Shown here in pieces: positions 11,801-23,848 of a stretch of DNA of 64,000 nt. Under the pieces are notes generated by a model. The model was not told the origin of the DNA. It made no database searches and saw only the letters and a program-made list of their open reading frames with translations. The translations under genes and the position numbers were made by a program. Within the stretch, counting starts at the first letter, position 1. Each line of letters opens with the position of its first letter. Source of the DNA: Pyxicephalus adspersus (taxonomy: Eukaryota; Chordata; Amphibia; Anura; Pyxicephalidae); contig NC_092861.1 of the NCBI RefSeq assembly GCF_032062135.1, positions 124,469,907 through 124,533,906 on the forward strand, written 5' to 3'.

Positions 11801-12656
11801 ATTTCTATAAGACCCTAAATATGTTCACAGACAATGGTTTTACAGTTCATATGTTCAGTGGGGATTGGAGAACAGAATTATGTAATTGGAACTGTAGGAA
11901 AGGGGCTAGACATTTTATGATGACCATTAAGTTTCTGAAGCATAGAACACTGTTGAGAATTTTGTTTCATAATATAAATATAGAACATGGTCATTATCTT
12001 TCATGTGCTGAATTGTTTAACAAACTTTAATGAGGAGCTGCATGGTGGGATAAAGGAACTGGAACAAGACAGTGACAAATGAGGGAAACAAGATCTCTAC
12101 ACAAGGGAGTTCACGTCTGCTCCAAGCCAAAAACTCATTCAAGTAGCTGGTAAAATAATAATCTGGATTGTGAAGTTTTATACATTTTTACAAATAAAAA
12201 GAGTAATTTAATTTAAAGTTGATCTTAATTTTCACCTAAATCATACACTGGTATTTGCCCCCTCTGCCAAGGAAAAATGGCAAGATAAATAGGTTAGAAG
12301 CCTTTCAGTGTGAAACTGCAGGGCTGAAAGCAAATAGAACTGCTGCTGTGCAGCCGGGGAAGGCGTACGGCACCCCAACAAGATTTACACATGGCTGAGT
12401 CCATGGTGCAAATCTTCCAATCACAATGGCATTTCCAAATGTGGCGTTTGCAAACCGTGATCTGCTGCTGCTAAAAAAGTATCCCAACCTTGGGACTGTG
12501 GATCTACTACTTACTAGCCAACGTACTAGCCATCAAATGGGAAACATTTACAGGAATAATAGGTGAACTTTCCAATAGGAAAGCAGGGAAAAGAAATGTG
12601 GGTGTATTGTCAAACTAATTTGATTTGGTTGGCTCTATTTCAGAAGCTATAGTATG
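8876..12656. other. Unannotated intergenic sequence
   Basis: The longest repeat-poor stretch upstream of EHBP1. It contains A-rich segments near 10240-10620 and short open frames without homology I recognise. It could hold non-coding conserved elements, which cannot be judged without alignment. Confidence 0.55.
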
Positions 12657-13118
12657 TTAACGCAGAACTAAATTGAAAGTTCATAAAATCACTTACCTTT
12701 AATTCTGCAGATCCCTCAATATGCTGGAGAAGTCCTGGATCAGTGCTGGAATTCGCTGGGCACCGCCATCTTCAGCCTCTTTCTTCCTTCTTCAGGCTAC
12801 GTCACCCGATTTTGTGCAGGCAGGAGATTGGGTGATGTAGCCTGCTGTAAAGCGGAAAAAAAGAGAGTCGATCTCACTGAGCATGTATGAGATCAACAAC
12901 TCTTTCCCCTCATGCCCCTTATGCACATGTCTGAGATTGAGCATGTGCAGTAGGAGCAGCCAAGAGCCTCTCGGGATGGGTGACGTAGGTGTCCCAGGAG
13001 GCTCACCGCAGTGATCAAGACAGAATGGGAGGGGCTTCGCCCTTTTTTTTAAACTTTATACAAAAGCGTTGTCTACCCGTTTATGTAAAGTAAATATTTT
13101 AGTTTAGGTCCGCTTTAA
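12657..13118. mobile_element. TTAA-flanked MITE, family B (copy 1)
   Basis: TTAACGCAGAACTAAATTG on the left and TAGTTTAGGTCCGCTTTAA on the right are inverted and both end in TTAA, the target site of piggyBac-type transposons. The inner foldback GGCTACGTCACCCGAT / ATTGGGTGATGTAGCC and AGTTGTC-like GCGTTGTCTACCCGTTTATG are shared with 26528-27073. No transposase. Confidence 0.82.
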
Positions 13119-13204
13119 GGTATGTTAAAAAAAAAAAAACATATATTCTTGAAATAATTGATGCAGTTAACACAGACCAATCATGTCATTTCTAATATTT
13201 TGTA

Positions 13205-13432
13205 TTGAATCCACCGGGAACTCCCCGTGACTCATCGGATGCAGAAGCTGGCCGGAGGAAGAGAGAAGAAGATAGAGATGGACGACGTGGGACGCTGGTG
13301 GATCGGGTAAAGCCCTATGTACTATTACCTCCCATAGGATTACCTACCTCGAGTGTGACTCGGGGTCACCGCTTTTAGCAACTTTTTCTACCCTGAGTCA
13401 CACTCGGGGTTACCTCTAGGGAGGTTAATAAA
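13205..13432. repeat. CpG-rich foldback repeat (CTCGGGGT)
   Basis: CGAGTGTGACTCGGGGTCACCGC and CCTGAGTCACACTCGGGGTTACC form an imperfect stem near the right end, framed by TTACCTCCCATAGG and TCTAGGGAGGTTAA. The left part GGACGACGTGGGACGCTGGT resembles the repeat at 4826-5250. Probably the same or a related family. Confidence 0.5.
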
Positions 13433-14463
13433 AGGAAATAATAATAATGTGTACAAAGTGATTCCCAACTGCTCATTCGGTTGAATACAAGCATGGTTGA
13501 GCTTTTGTTAGAACGCTGTAGGCAACTCCAAGCCCTTAACTGCATTGGAATGACACTCTATAACAGGAAGTGCTGAAACAAGGCATTTCATAGTGGAATC
13601 ATCAAGTATTATTTTAGTAAAAGCTGCAGTTTTGAAAACATTAAAGATTTCTTTTTTTTACAATATCAAATAATTTTAGTGGTTTGGTATACAAATACTT
13701 TAACAAACAATTTGCATATATTTTGTAATTTCAACTCTTTTGTTTAGCTGGCTTTTTAAATTATCTCTCCTTAATTAAACATGATAAGGAAAGCTTAAAA
13801 AGAAGCACATATACATCAGCTTGTGGAAATCCTCATACATTCCATTTTGCAAGTGACTAATTTCCTAGCTGTAAACAAATTCAATTTTTTGGTGATGATT
13901 GGTCCTGCAGTAACAGCTTACTCACATTTCTGGAATATTTGGAATCATGTTATCTGTATAATTGCACAAGTCATGAGAATCTGGCTCAGTCTATAGAAGA
14001 ACTGTATTATATCTTAGGTCTGCGGCGGAGATCATTGTACATTGACATTTTTCATTGGCTGGAATCCACAGCTACAAAGCTACATTCTCCGTACAAGTTC
14101 TTACATGATTTTCCTGAGTTGTACAAAGCACGAGGCATGAGGAGTAACGCACAAAAAAGTGGTATTATGTTTTCTTGGAGATGATGCTTGGTCATATTGT
14201 TTTAGATACAAAGACAAATGTGTGGAAGCTACAACCTCTTTTGTCAGAAATCATTTATACAGCTTTAGTATTAAAGGACATGATTAGGCAACAAGTTTGG
14301 CAGGGAATACTGGACTTGTAGATTGATCTCATAAAGTCTGCAGCTACAGCTTTGGGCCAAAACAGAACCTTAGATGACATGAGATTTTCATGCAAAGGCT
14401 GGCTAGGAAACAAAAAGTTATATATTTATTTAAAAACTGATTACATTTATTTCTCCTGGATTG
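13433..14463. other. Unannotated intergenic sequence
   Basis: An 81-codon frame at 13939-14184 has no recognisable family. Nothing else was identified. Confidence 0.55.
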
Positions 14464-14578
14464 TATGCTCTTTAGGACAGGATAGCCGCCTCGTTTTGTG
14501 CCATTGTTTGTCACTGTATCATTTGCAATGCCTATTTATTGTGCAGAATAATTCCAATAATAATAATAACTTTAAAAT
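14464..14578 (+). mobile_element. Decayed L2-type 3' UTR and tail
   Basis: GGATTGTATGCTCTTTAGGA and TTTGCAATGCCTATTTATTG match the 3' UTR of the window's L2 element (AGATTGTAAGCTCTT... and TTTGCAATCCCTATTTAATG). The GCGCTATATAAA segment is lost, leaving AATAATAATAATAA at the end. It looks like an old copy. Confidence 0.7.
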
Positions 14579-14886
14579 ATAGGTAGTATAACTGCCTGAA
14601 ATCTATCTTCCACTGCATAGTGGATACATTATTACACTGTGAGTGAGAAGTAAGGCACTGTGAGTTAATAGTACTGTCAATGTAACATATTTTCAGGCAC
14701 TGGAATTCTAAAGGGGGGAGATTGTTTGAGCAGCTTACAGTGGGAGTAGATCATAAGGAGGACCTCATTAAGGATGAGTGAACAAATTCAAACAATTTTT
14801 GTATTCAATTTATGCAATTTCTATCAACATGTGGTGTTAAGGAGTTTTAAAGTTTTTAGGGGGTCTTGAAATATTAAGAAAGTAAT

Positions 14887-15312
14887 TTAAAGTGGAACTG
14901 TAGTGCCCCATTTAGGAAATTACAATTAGGCATAGGGGTTCATTGCAGAAGTGATGCCTAATCTATAATAAGCATTCTGACCTTTTCCTTTAAAGTACAC
15001 TGAGCTGTGCATGTGCATCTCAGAGTACAATGCTGGCATATGTCAGGTATCCTGGCATTCCCCAGGGCTACTGGTCCTGAATAAAATATTGTATCATGCG
15101 TGGTAGTTATGTCACCCAGGCCTGGCCAATAAAGATGATCTGACTCCCAGAAAAAGATTGGATGTAGATGGAGGCGCCCAGGTAAAAGCGAGGACAGGTG
15201 AGTGTGAATGAAAAGTTATGAACACTCAGGTAAGTTTATTTAATTGCAGATGAGACTTCACCAGTCCTTTCTGCAATAAAGGACCTTCCTCACTGCAGTT
15301 TAGTTGGAAATT
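14887..15312. mobile_element. TTAA-flanked MITE, family C (copy 2)
   Basis: TTAAAGTGGAACTGTAGTGC at the left, CAGGTAAGTTTATTTAATTG inside and a worn right end GCAGTTTAGTTGG. ACACTGAGCTGTGCATGTGC is shared with the copy at 31912. Confidence 0.7.
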
Positions 15313-17190
15313 ATTACAATGTCCTGTATGAAGTAAAATGATTACTCATTTAACATATTTTCAATATATTGTAAACAAATTATTTATCAGAATTTATATA
15401 AAATTTCATTTATCATTTAGTTTTGCTTTGTGAATGAGTGGACAAATATCCAACTTTTGAAACATTGTAGGGTTGAAATTTTTAAATTTTGCAGGTAATC
15501 ATCAGATTTAATCAGCCCAAAAATTTTTATAATTGTAGGTGATTTTTCCTATTTTTAAATACCTTACCTTTACCACTTTAGTTTGTTTTATTCATGTTTG
15601 TATGTAAATGTTTTACATTTTAATTAGTTTGCAGAATCAAATAAAAAAAGTTTGAGGGGGCATCCCCAGCTTGGGTACCAAAGGTGCTTGTGCCCACTGT
15701 ACACTATTACAGAATACAAAAAAAAATAAATTAGTAGATAACAGGATTTTATTTAAAAAAAAGTCCTTATGGCAATAAAACATAATTGTATCAATAACGA
15801 ATGTGAATTATGAATAAACAAAATAAAGCAACTAAACTATTTTTATTGACAATAGTACTGAAAACAAGCACGTGTATACTTTTTATTTGCTGTAATTAAT
15901 AATGATTTAATTAATAAATGGTATTTATGATTGAATATAGTTTTATTTGCAGTAATAAAAGAGAATGATAATGAAGAATTATCTTCAATACATTTATATT
16001 ACAGTTAACACACAATAATCTGGAATGCCACAGGGATCTAGGCCTATCATACCATGTGCTATGCGATACCATTCTCTTTTCCTCTGTGTTTTGATGTATG
16101 TTGTGGCTGCCTTCAAATGGATATTGACTTGGGAGTCTCATATTAATAAAATCAGATCCTAAAACCTTTTCTGGGCTTAAACACAACAATGTCCTTTCAT
16201 ACAGCCAGTAATAAAAGGAAGCAGGTTTACATGAATAAGAACATGAGTAACTGAGCTGTCAAAGGGTAAGTGCCAGATCCAGTAGCATGAACCAAGTTAT
16301 GGCTGTGCAGAGTTATCATCTTTGGAGATAAATTAATCATCCTGACAAAGTCTGGGAAAGGAATTTCCTGTCATAAGCTCACCAACTTCAAGTATACATA
16401 AGACTGGATTTTTCAAATGTTCAGTGTTTTTAAACCCTTTACAGACAAATGTGTGAGAGGTGTTGTAGGCCGTTGCAAGCTGTAGATCAATACTCTGCAT
16501 TTTATGCATTAGTTGTGGTTATCCGGCGAGTGACAAATGGAAACCAAATCAATGGATTTTTCTTCATCTGAAGGGTAACTGGCCCTTAGGTCAGGGATCT
16601 ATGCAGAACTGCAACTTGTGTTTTCCAAATAGGGTTTTTTTTTGTATAACAAAACTTTAATTGGGGCCCCCTTTTTCCGACTAAGCCCTAACAAAATAAT
16701 TTTAGCAGGCGTTTTCAAAGACCAATAATCTATTTTGAGGCTTACCTTTAGAGAAAAAAGGTTGAGAAAGTTGCTTTTTTTCTTTTTGCAATAGCCTATA
16801 GCTTGTGCTTACTTCACTGTACAAAGTTTAAACATTGTAGGCATTGCTTTCTTTGTTCATATCTGGCTTTTTACATTTACACTTGAGTTTGCTTTTGTGA
16901 CCTCAGTGCCACCTATGTCCACATTTCTGTCTCATAGGCACAGTAGAAAAATCACTCAACATGCAGCAAAGAGTAGATATGCATTCTTTGAGAAAAAAAG
17001 ATGTTTATAAGACTGGTAAAATTTGTTACTGGACCCCTGTATTGCCCAATTTGGAGAGAAAATAATAAATCCATTACTGAGCACCCCAGTGCAGTAGACT
17101 TTGGGTTAGGACAGGGAGCTTTGGATGTAAGACAACCAGATACTTTTGCAGCCCAAGAAAGTGCGGATCTTTACAGGTTAAGGATTAGTG
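15313..17190. other. Unannotated intergenic sequence
   Basis: Strongly AT-rich (especially 15340-15960), with poly-A and poly-T tracts. No gene or repeat family was assigned. Confidence 0.55.
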
Positions 17191-17530
17191 TAAGGCTACG
17201 TACACACATGCAATTGTTCTCGTCCGATAATCGGCTCAGGGCTTACATCGGACGAGAATCTTATGTGTGTACAGTGCTCATCGTCAATCGTCCTAACGAC
17301 CATCCTGGCAGATCCACAGACGATGGACAACAAACGGTTGTAATGAAAGTGAAAGGAGAGACAGAATGCAGCGGGGTGGCGCTCCATCTTTCTCCCCCTT
17401 CCCTCTCCATAGAGCAGAACGGTGCTGTATATACACCACTAGTTAATGCATCGTGCAGTGGTTGGTCATTGGCAAGGATCGTGAAAGATCCTTTCCAACA
17501 ACAATTTTTGCACGCGTGTACATAGCCTTA
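17191..17530. mobile_element. GTACACAC MITE, short subfamily (copy 1)
   Basis: It begins TAAGGCTACGTACACACATG and ends GCGTGTACATAGCCTTA, an inverted terminal repeat. Internal landmarks shared with other copies are TCGTCCGATAATCGGCTCAG, TCTCCATAGAGCAGAACG and GGATCGTGAAAGATCCTTTC. A 174-codon open frame crosses it but follows the repeat rather than any protein family. The ends and the TTA/TAA flanks suggest a PIF/Harbinger-type MITE (inference). Confidence 0.85.
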
Positions 17531-17599
17531 GGGCAAGGTATGAATTAAGGTGGTAAAATGAGAAAAATATCAACATCACAAAAACAAAAATGTTTTTAT

Positions 17600-18150
17600 T
17601 TTCAGAGAGAAGATTTCAAGTTCAGGGTAATTTGAGGTGTTAGGTAGGGTTGGGGTCAGTCTAAAGGTAATGTTAAATAAATGTTATTAAATGTGATTAA
17701 GCACATGATATTTTGAGAGGGTACTTTTACACAAGAGGACTGGGAAAAGGAGAGTTAGGTGTTAAAGTCTGTTTAAAGGTAAAGTTGGGGGTTAATAAAT
17801 ACAAGGTGTTTTGAGAGGTTAGGGTAAGTTGTAAGCATTGGGGAGTACATGATTTTAATGGGTTAAAGTAGGAAAAACATCCAAAACCACAACTAGTTGA
17901 ACAAAGCAAGCCCATCTAGTCATGTCAGAGGTGACATTTCAGGATAAGGATTTTGAGGGGTTAGGTTGAATCTTGAGAATTGGGAAAAGGAGAGTTAGGT
18001 GTTAAAGTCAGCCTAAAGTTAATGTTGGGGAGCATTAAATACATAGTAATTTGAGGGGTTAGGGTAAATCTAAAGGGCTGGGAAAAGCAAAGTCAAGGGT
18101 AAGGGTTAATCTAAAAGCAATTCTGTAGGTGGGTTGGGGGATTAACAGAA
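17600..18150. repeat. Degenerate GGTTAGG-rich tandem repeat, about 240-bp period
   Basis: TGGGAAAAGGAGAGTTAGGT followed by GTTAAAGTC occurs at 17741 and again at 17981, exactly 240 bp apart. TTTGAGGGGTTAGG-like units and a shortened TGGGAAAAGCAAAGT (18079) extend the array. Copies are diverged. GGTTAGGGT pieces resemble telomere hexamers, but they are part of a longer unit. Confidence 0.7.
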
Positions 18151-19302
18151 CTAACAGCAACATATTCGAAATATATCACACAGATATATGGCCCCTAATT
18201 ATTTCACCATATTTATTATATTCTGTTATTCCCAAACTTTGACATATTTACCCATCATTTTTTAACTTATCCATTTTAAATTCATTATATCATTTGGGTA
18301 TATTCTTCATTAAATGTCAGAAATAAGTGTGATCAATTTTCCAGCTAATAATAAGTAAATTAAGAGGTTGTACAGGTACTTGTTCATCTTGTCAGCAGCA
18401 ATGGCATTTCATACGCTGAGAATGTACAGATCTTTCATGGAACCTAAGTGCAGCAATTTACCCGGATTTAACAGCTTTTAATTAGGTATGCAGATACCAT
18501 AAAAGAGAAATAGATTTCTTTGAGAGTATATTTTTATTAGCACTTTGAAATAGGTATGACTTAACGCTGACAACTGGAAATAATTATTCCATTTGTAGAA
18601 TAGTCCGGCTGCTGCTCCCAAGCAGCACATTGAACATTCCTATAATAAAACCTGCTCAGCACATTACTGTATATAACAATATGTGTTTTACAAAGAAAAG
18701 CTGGAAAATTAATAATGGAATGCATATTTTTATAAGCAGTCCAAATAGATTAAATATCACAGCAGATATAATCTGGTTATTTGTAGGCATACTTTAGATC
18801 CAGGGCAGGATTTATAGTTGAGGTTAGCGAGGAAAAATACAGGCAAAGAAAATTTTTGTGTCTGGGATTTATGGTACGATTAAAGCTTGTCTGAACTGAA
18901 GTTGTCTACACGTTTACATTAATTCACAAAGCAAGTTAAATCAGATCATTTTTACAATGTGTTGGGGAGAAAACAATGGCATCACAGATTTTCCAGATTA
19001 AAAATCTTACTAACATGCATATCTGGTGAATATTAGGTTCCTTGCTCAAAGACCCTGCCAGTCAGCTGCCATATACTTTATAGCCAGACATGAATGTACA
19101 ATTTGGCTATCTTTTGATGTTATAGGGGCTGGTTTCAATATAGGAGCACTAGGAGTAAAGTAAACAGTCTCAAAGACTAGGAAAACAATAGCAATTGGAT
19201 AATGTTACCTACTCTCTCGTCTTCTTATCCCTGGCCGCCAAGTAGACTTTTTCAAATCTATGTGCACATTAAAACATTCTAAACCCAAGAACAAAAATAT
19301 AA
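18151..19302. other. Unannotated intergenic sequence
   Basis: No open frame of note and no identified repeat. Confidence 0.55.
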
Positions 19303-20219
19303 CGTATTATTATTATTATTATTATTATTATTAAACAGGATTTATATAGCGCCAACATATTACGCAGCGCTGTACATTAAATAGGGATTGCAAATGACAG
19401 ACTAATACAGACAGTGATACAGGAGGAGAGGACCCTGCCCCGAAGAGCTTACAATCTAGTAGGTGGGGGAATTTCACACACAAAGGATGTGAGATATGTA
19501 GTGTGGGAAGTAGTGATGGTTTCAAATGACAGAAGAAGCCAGGTAGGCAAGTTTGAAAAAATGGGTTTTGAGTGCTCTTTTAAATGAGCAGAAAGTAGGA
19601 GCAAGCCGAATAGGACGAGGAAGACCATTCCAGAGAGTTGGAGCAGCTCTAGAAAAGTCTTGTATCCGTGCGTGTGATGAGGTTATGAGCGAGGAAGTCA
19701 TTAGTAGGTCATTGGAGGAGCGGAGAGAGCGGCAGGGGGAGTATTTTTTAACCATGTCAGAGATGTAAGTGGGACAATAACTGTGTAGGGATTTGAAGGC
19801 AAAGCACAGGAGCTTAAATTTGATTCTAAGGTGAAAAGGAAGCCAGTGGAGAGAACTACAAAGAGATGTAGCGGAAGAGGAGCGGAGCGAAGGATGGATG
19901 AGTCTGGCTGCAGCATTCATAATAGATTGTAGAGGAGAGAGTCGGGTTAGTGGAATACCAGCGAGAAGGATGTTACAGTAGTCCAGACGAGAAATGATAA
20001 GAGCATGTACAAGGAGTTTGGTGGTCTCAGGGGACAGGTAGGGGCGGATTTTGGAGATGTTGCGTAGGTGAAGGTGACAGGACCTGGAAATGTTCTGAAT
20101 ATGGGGGGTGAATGAGAGGGCCGAGTCAAAGGTGACACCAAGACAACGTGCCTGAGGGGAGGGCCGAATAACAGTATTGCAGCTTACCAGTGCTTGGACT
20201 TTATTATGAGTTGGCATGG
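19303..20219 (-). mobile_element. L2-clade LINE, 5'-truncated, with reverse transcriptase C-terminal region
   Basis: Read on the - strand, the element holds the C-terminal part of a LINE reverse transcriptase, then a 3' UTR and the standard tail (GCGCTATATAAATCCTGTTT then TTA/ATA repeats). The 231-codon open stretch (19522-20217) shows the L2-type signatures CLGVTFDSALSF, LVHALIISRLDYCN and LHWLPFHLRIKF, and ends with PTLWNGLPRPIR...FKRALKTHFF before TGA at 19522-19524. The endonuclease and catalytic RT motifs are missing because the 5' end is cut off near 20219. An uninterrupted frame this long suggests a fairly recent insertion. The leading Met is not a real start. Confidence 0.92.
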
Positions 20220-22970
20220 CAGGATATCATTAATTATTATTAAACACAAAACTCCCCAGCTTAGGCCTGATAGTCATATAGACCACTAGTGCACCCTGCA
20301 AGAAAATGAGACCCAACTTCAATTGTGCCCTGCTTGATCTAACAAGAAGCTATGTAATGCAGTAAAAGCTGGGTCCCAAAAGCCACCTGTCTAACAAATC
20401 TGAGTGGGGAGTGTAATTTTGTATTTATCACTGAATAAATTCAACCTTAGAGAGTTGATTCTCCCAGAAAGAAATTCTAAAACTGAATAAGTGCATGGTG
20501 AATCAGCCTACTTGTAGTTGCAGGAAGTACTTATAGAACCCCAGGTAACTGGACCTTATTGGATTTTTTTCCCTTTTGATCAAGCAGTCCAAATGCTTCA
20601 ATGAATTGAATGGTCCATTGAAACAACCATAAACTGATTTTTTGTTTTTCAATTCGACTAACCGAAAGTGATCAATATCAAGTGTATATTTAAAAAAGCC
20701 ATCAGTCAGGTTGGACATATTCTGTTGGTTGTAGAACTATTGAGTTTTTAATACCTCTTTATTAATTTATGTTCAATGTAGTTTTGTATAAGTGGTACAA
20801 GTGGTCACACAAGATGCACTCAAGTTTTTCCGACTTTATGAAAGTGATCTAGGTATACCAGATTTCCATAAATGTTGACATTTTTTTAATTTTTTTGGCT
20901 CAGAGAACTTTACAATTTTGTAGAATTATTCTTTTACTGTAGGGCTCACACATATGTGTGCTGCATAACATTGATGTGCATTGTCGTATGGCAGTGCCTT
21001 CATTTGAAAGAAATTGTTGTATGTTGTGTGTTTTCAACAAATTGAAAATCAGGCATGCTCTATCTTTTTTGCTCTGCAGTGCACAACTCACAGAATTGTG
21101 TAAGCACTTTGTAATTGAAAATGCATTAGGGTGCCAATCATAATTAAGGGCACCATAAAGCAATACGCAACGCAACAGCAGAAACAATATAAATGAGCCT
21201 ATAAGGTTTAATTTTCAGAAATAGATTGTTGATAAAGCTTTAGTTTTAGATGGATACATGAGGCTCTATTTATAAAACAGGGAATCAGAAATTCCCTCAA
21301 ACATTCCCTGGTGGGCATCTTCCAGGTCAATGTATTTCAAAGGCAGTAATTGATTCCGTTTTATAAATAGAGCCCATAAAGTGGTAGGATGACAAATAAG
21401 ACAGGGATAAGAAATACTAGGGGGGTGTTTAGGGAGCATATAGTACAACTCACATTTGTTTTCAAAACCAAATATTCCATGTATATATGTGTTCTGTTTC
21501 TGTGGGTTACCAATAAAGTATGCCCCTGTACTATTTTTGGCTTTCCACTTATTGGTAAAAAGTAAAGTAGGTTAATCCTATTTTTCCTAGACCTGCACAC
21601 AGACATATTTTATATTCTCACTTTTCTGAATTATTTCCTTGCCCAGTAGCATCATTCCATCTACAGCTCAAGGCACACATGTAAATCTCTCAGTATCAAG
21701 GCGTGGAAATCTCATTAGTAACACAAGTCACAATCTAGAAAGAAGAGATCATGCAGCTTCGAGTGCTAGGATAGCAAGAAAATGAGTCAGGAAAAATGTT
21801 CTGCACAGGAATTTCTGATGATGGGAAAAGAATGACGCACCCTCTACAGTGGACACGTTTTACATTTTTAAAATGAAATGGAGACAGAACACAAAAGCAA
21901 TATGGGGATTAATGGCTAAACTGGATAAATCAGAAGTCTTAAAGCTTTGCTCAGGCCTCTTAAATAGAACATGTTTTATGAACCTCCTCTAAAAGGTACA
22001 GAAAAATCAACAGTATAAAACCCTTATAACGTGTTGGTTGATCTGTGTATTTCATTGCAATGCAGTAAAACCATTTTTGCAATGTCACAATCCTACTCGA
22101 AATGATATACATTTGTCATATTGCATCCTTTTAGTAGCAAAACCTAATGTGCCCTAGATATAAGACAGCTCTCCCTTTGATTTATATTCCACTTTTTCAT
22201 TGCAAGTTCTGCTTTCTCATGTAGGCCTATTCACCGTACCAGCAAAGTGAAAAGATTCTTTTGTGGGTGATTTTACAGAATTGTAGCATCTTCAAGCTGC
22301 AAATATTTTCTTGCTCCAACACATCTTTTTAAAGTTGCATTCTAACGTTTGTATTGGAAAAATGTGCATTTTAAATGTTCTGTGGTTTTTAGTACATTTT
22401 TATATAAAATATGTCTCTTATCTGATTCAAGACAAAGTGGCAAGTTCTAAAGAAAATTTTATACTCACCCTAACCACCAATCATTGATATTTACCTTTGC
22501 CATGCTTCCTGCTGCTTTGTTCATTTTATTATTAATATTAATGTTATTATTATTCTCAGATTGTTCATGTCTCAGATCCCTTCAACATATGATGCACTCC
22601 TGGGTATGAGTAGGAAGATGACCTCAGTCTGCTGCTGCTGCATTCAGTCAACAGGCTGTTGGTGGAAAGATAATGCCACTTTCTGATGCATACTTGCAGA
22701 ATATGATAAGTACCTCCTGGGTGCCCCAACATTTCTAGTGCTCTAACTTTAAAGAAGTGTCATCCACCCAGCTGTGATGTGTCAATTTTAGGATTAGATG
22801 GAGAGAAATACAAATTAATTTCAGCTTTAAAAATTGTACAGTATTTGAAAACTGTTCTTAAAAAATCCCAAAGATGAATAAATTCATCATTTTAAATTAA
22901 AAGTTTTTTTTCATTTTACAATTCAAAGCTGCAGCATGTCTGCATGTCTAGTATAGTATCCCTGCTATGT
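20220..22970. other. Unannotated intergenic sequence
   Basis: Only the 117-bp MITE at 21260-21376 was identified. Small open frames here (up to 95 codons) show no signature. Confidence 0.55.
21260..21376. mobile_element. Small palindrome-ended MITE (GGCTCTATTTATAAA)
   Basis: GAGGCTCTATTTATAAAACA at the left and CGTTTTATAAATAGAGCCC at the right form an inverted repeat over a 117-bp unit containing ATTCCCTCAAACATTCCCTG. Length and ends are those of a MITE. It is the only copy seen here. Confidence 0.75.
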
Positions 22971-23017
22971 ATATCACTGCATAATATGTTGGTGCTATAT
23001 AAATACTGTTTATTATT

Positions 23018-23048
<31 letters not shown>

Positions 23049-23050
23049 GT
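22971..23050 (+). mobile_element. L2-type 3' tail with AAT repeat
   Basis: CACTGCATAATATGTTGGTG then CTATATAAATACTGTTT and about 40 bp of TTA/ATA repeats. Only the terminal part of the element is present. Confidence 0.85.
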
Positions 23051-23509
23051 ATGCTGTGACTAAATAAAAAATACTTAATAATTAAATAGCATTTATACAG
23101 TAGGTCAACTTCTTTTTTGCAGTTTATTGTTTCACAAGAATTTCCAGCCACAACTTGCTCAGATTTCTGTGCAGTCATTAATATGGCGTTATTTTAACTG
23201 TCCAGATTGAGAACCAGACAGGTTGAATAGCCGGTAACACGACTCTGTAGAAGGAGAAGCAAATGGAAAATTGTTAATAAAACATGATGCAGCACTTGTT
23301 TCATTACCTTGTAGTGGGCCGATGATGCTCAACAGTAATTGCTTTGAAGTAAATATTAGTTTACACCACACGCCCTCTTTATTGTTATGTATATTCTAGA
23401 ATAGGTGTATCACATAGTTCTGCTATTATAAAGTCAGTTTGGTCTGTATTGGGAAAAGAAGATGTGTCCATTCTGTCTGCAGGGGCTTAATTACAGTTAC
23501 CTGCACCCC

Positions 23510-23848
23510 CTAGGCTATATATACGTCAGATGATTGTCACCCAAGACAAACAGTTGTGCTTGTCTTGAGTGAAAAAATCTCATTTGTACAGCAGTCCTCC
23601 AATGTAATTTATCAATCCGCCATGGACTGATAAATAGGGAGGATTAATGACCAATCATGACCGACCACTGTACATTCCTAAGGAGGAAAGCACAGCAGGG
23701 TGTCAATCAGTCATCCTTCCCCCGCCCCTCTCCATAGAACAATACAATGCTGTGTGTACAGTGCTTGTTTGTTCATCTGCCACTTTTGAAACTATCACAA
23801 ATGATCCTTTCCAGCAACAGTGATCTGACCTGTAAACAAAGCCTAGTA
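23510..23848. mobile_element. GTACACAC MITE, old decayed copy
   Basis: The ends CTAGGCTATATATACGT and AACAAAGCCTAG, and the internal CCCCTCTCCATAGAACAATA and AATGATCCTTTCCAGCAACA, line up with the better preserved copies in this window. Many substitutions indicate age. Confidence 0.65.

Noticed and set aside
17001..17525. 174-codon open frame on + strand
   Set aside because: More than half lies in a GTACACAC MITE and its translation follows the repeat. No protein family signature.
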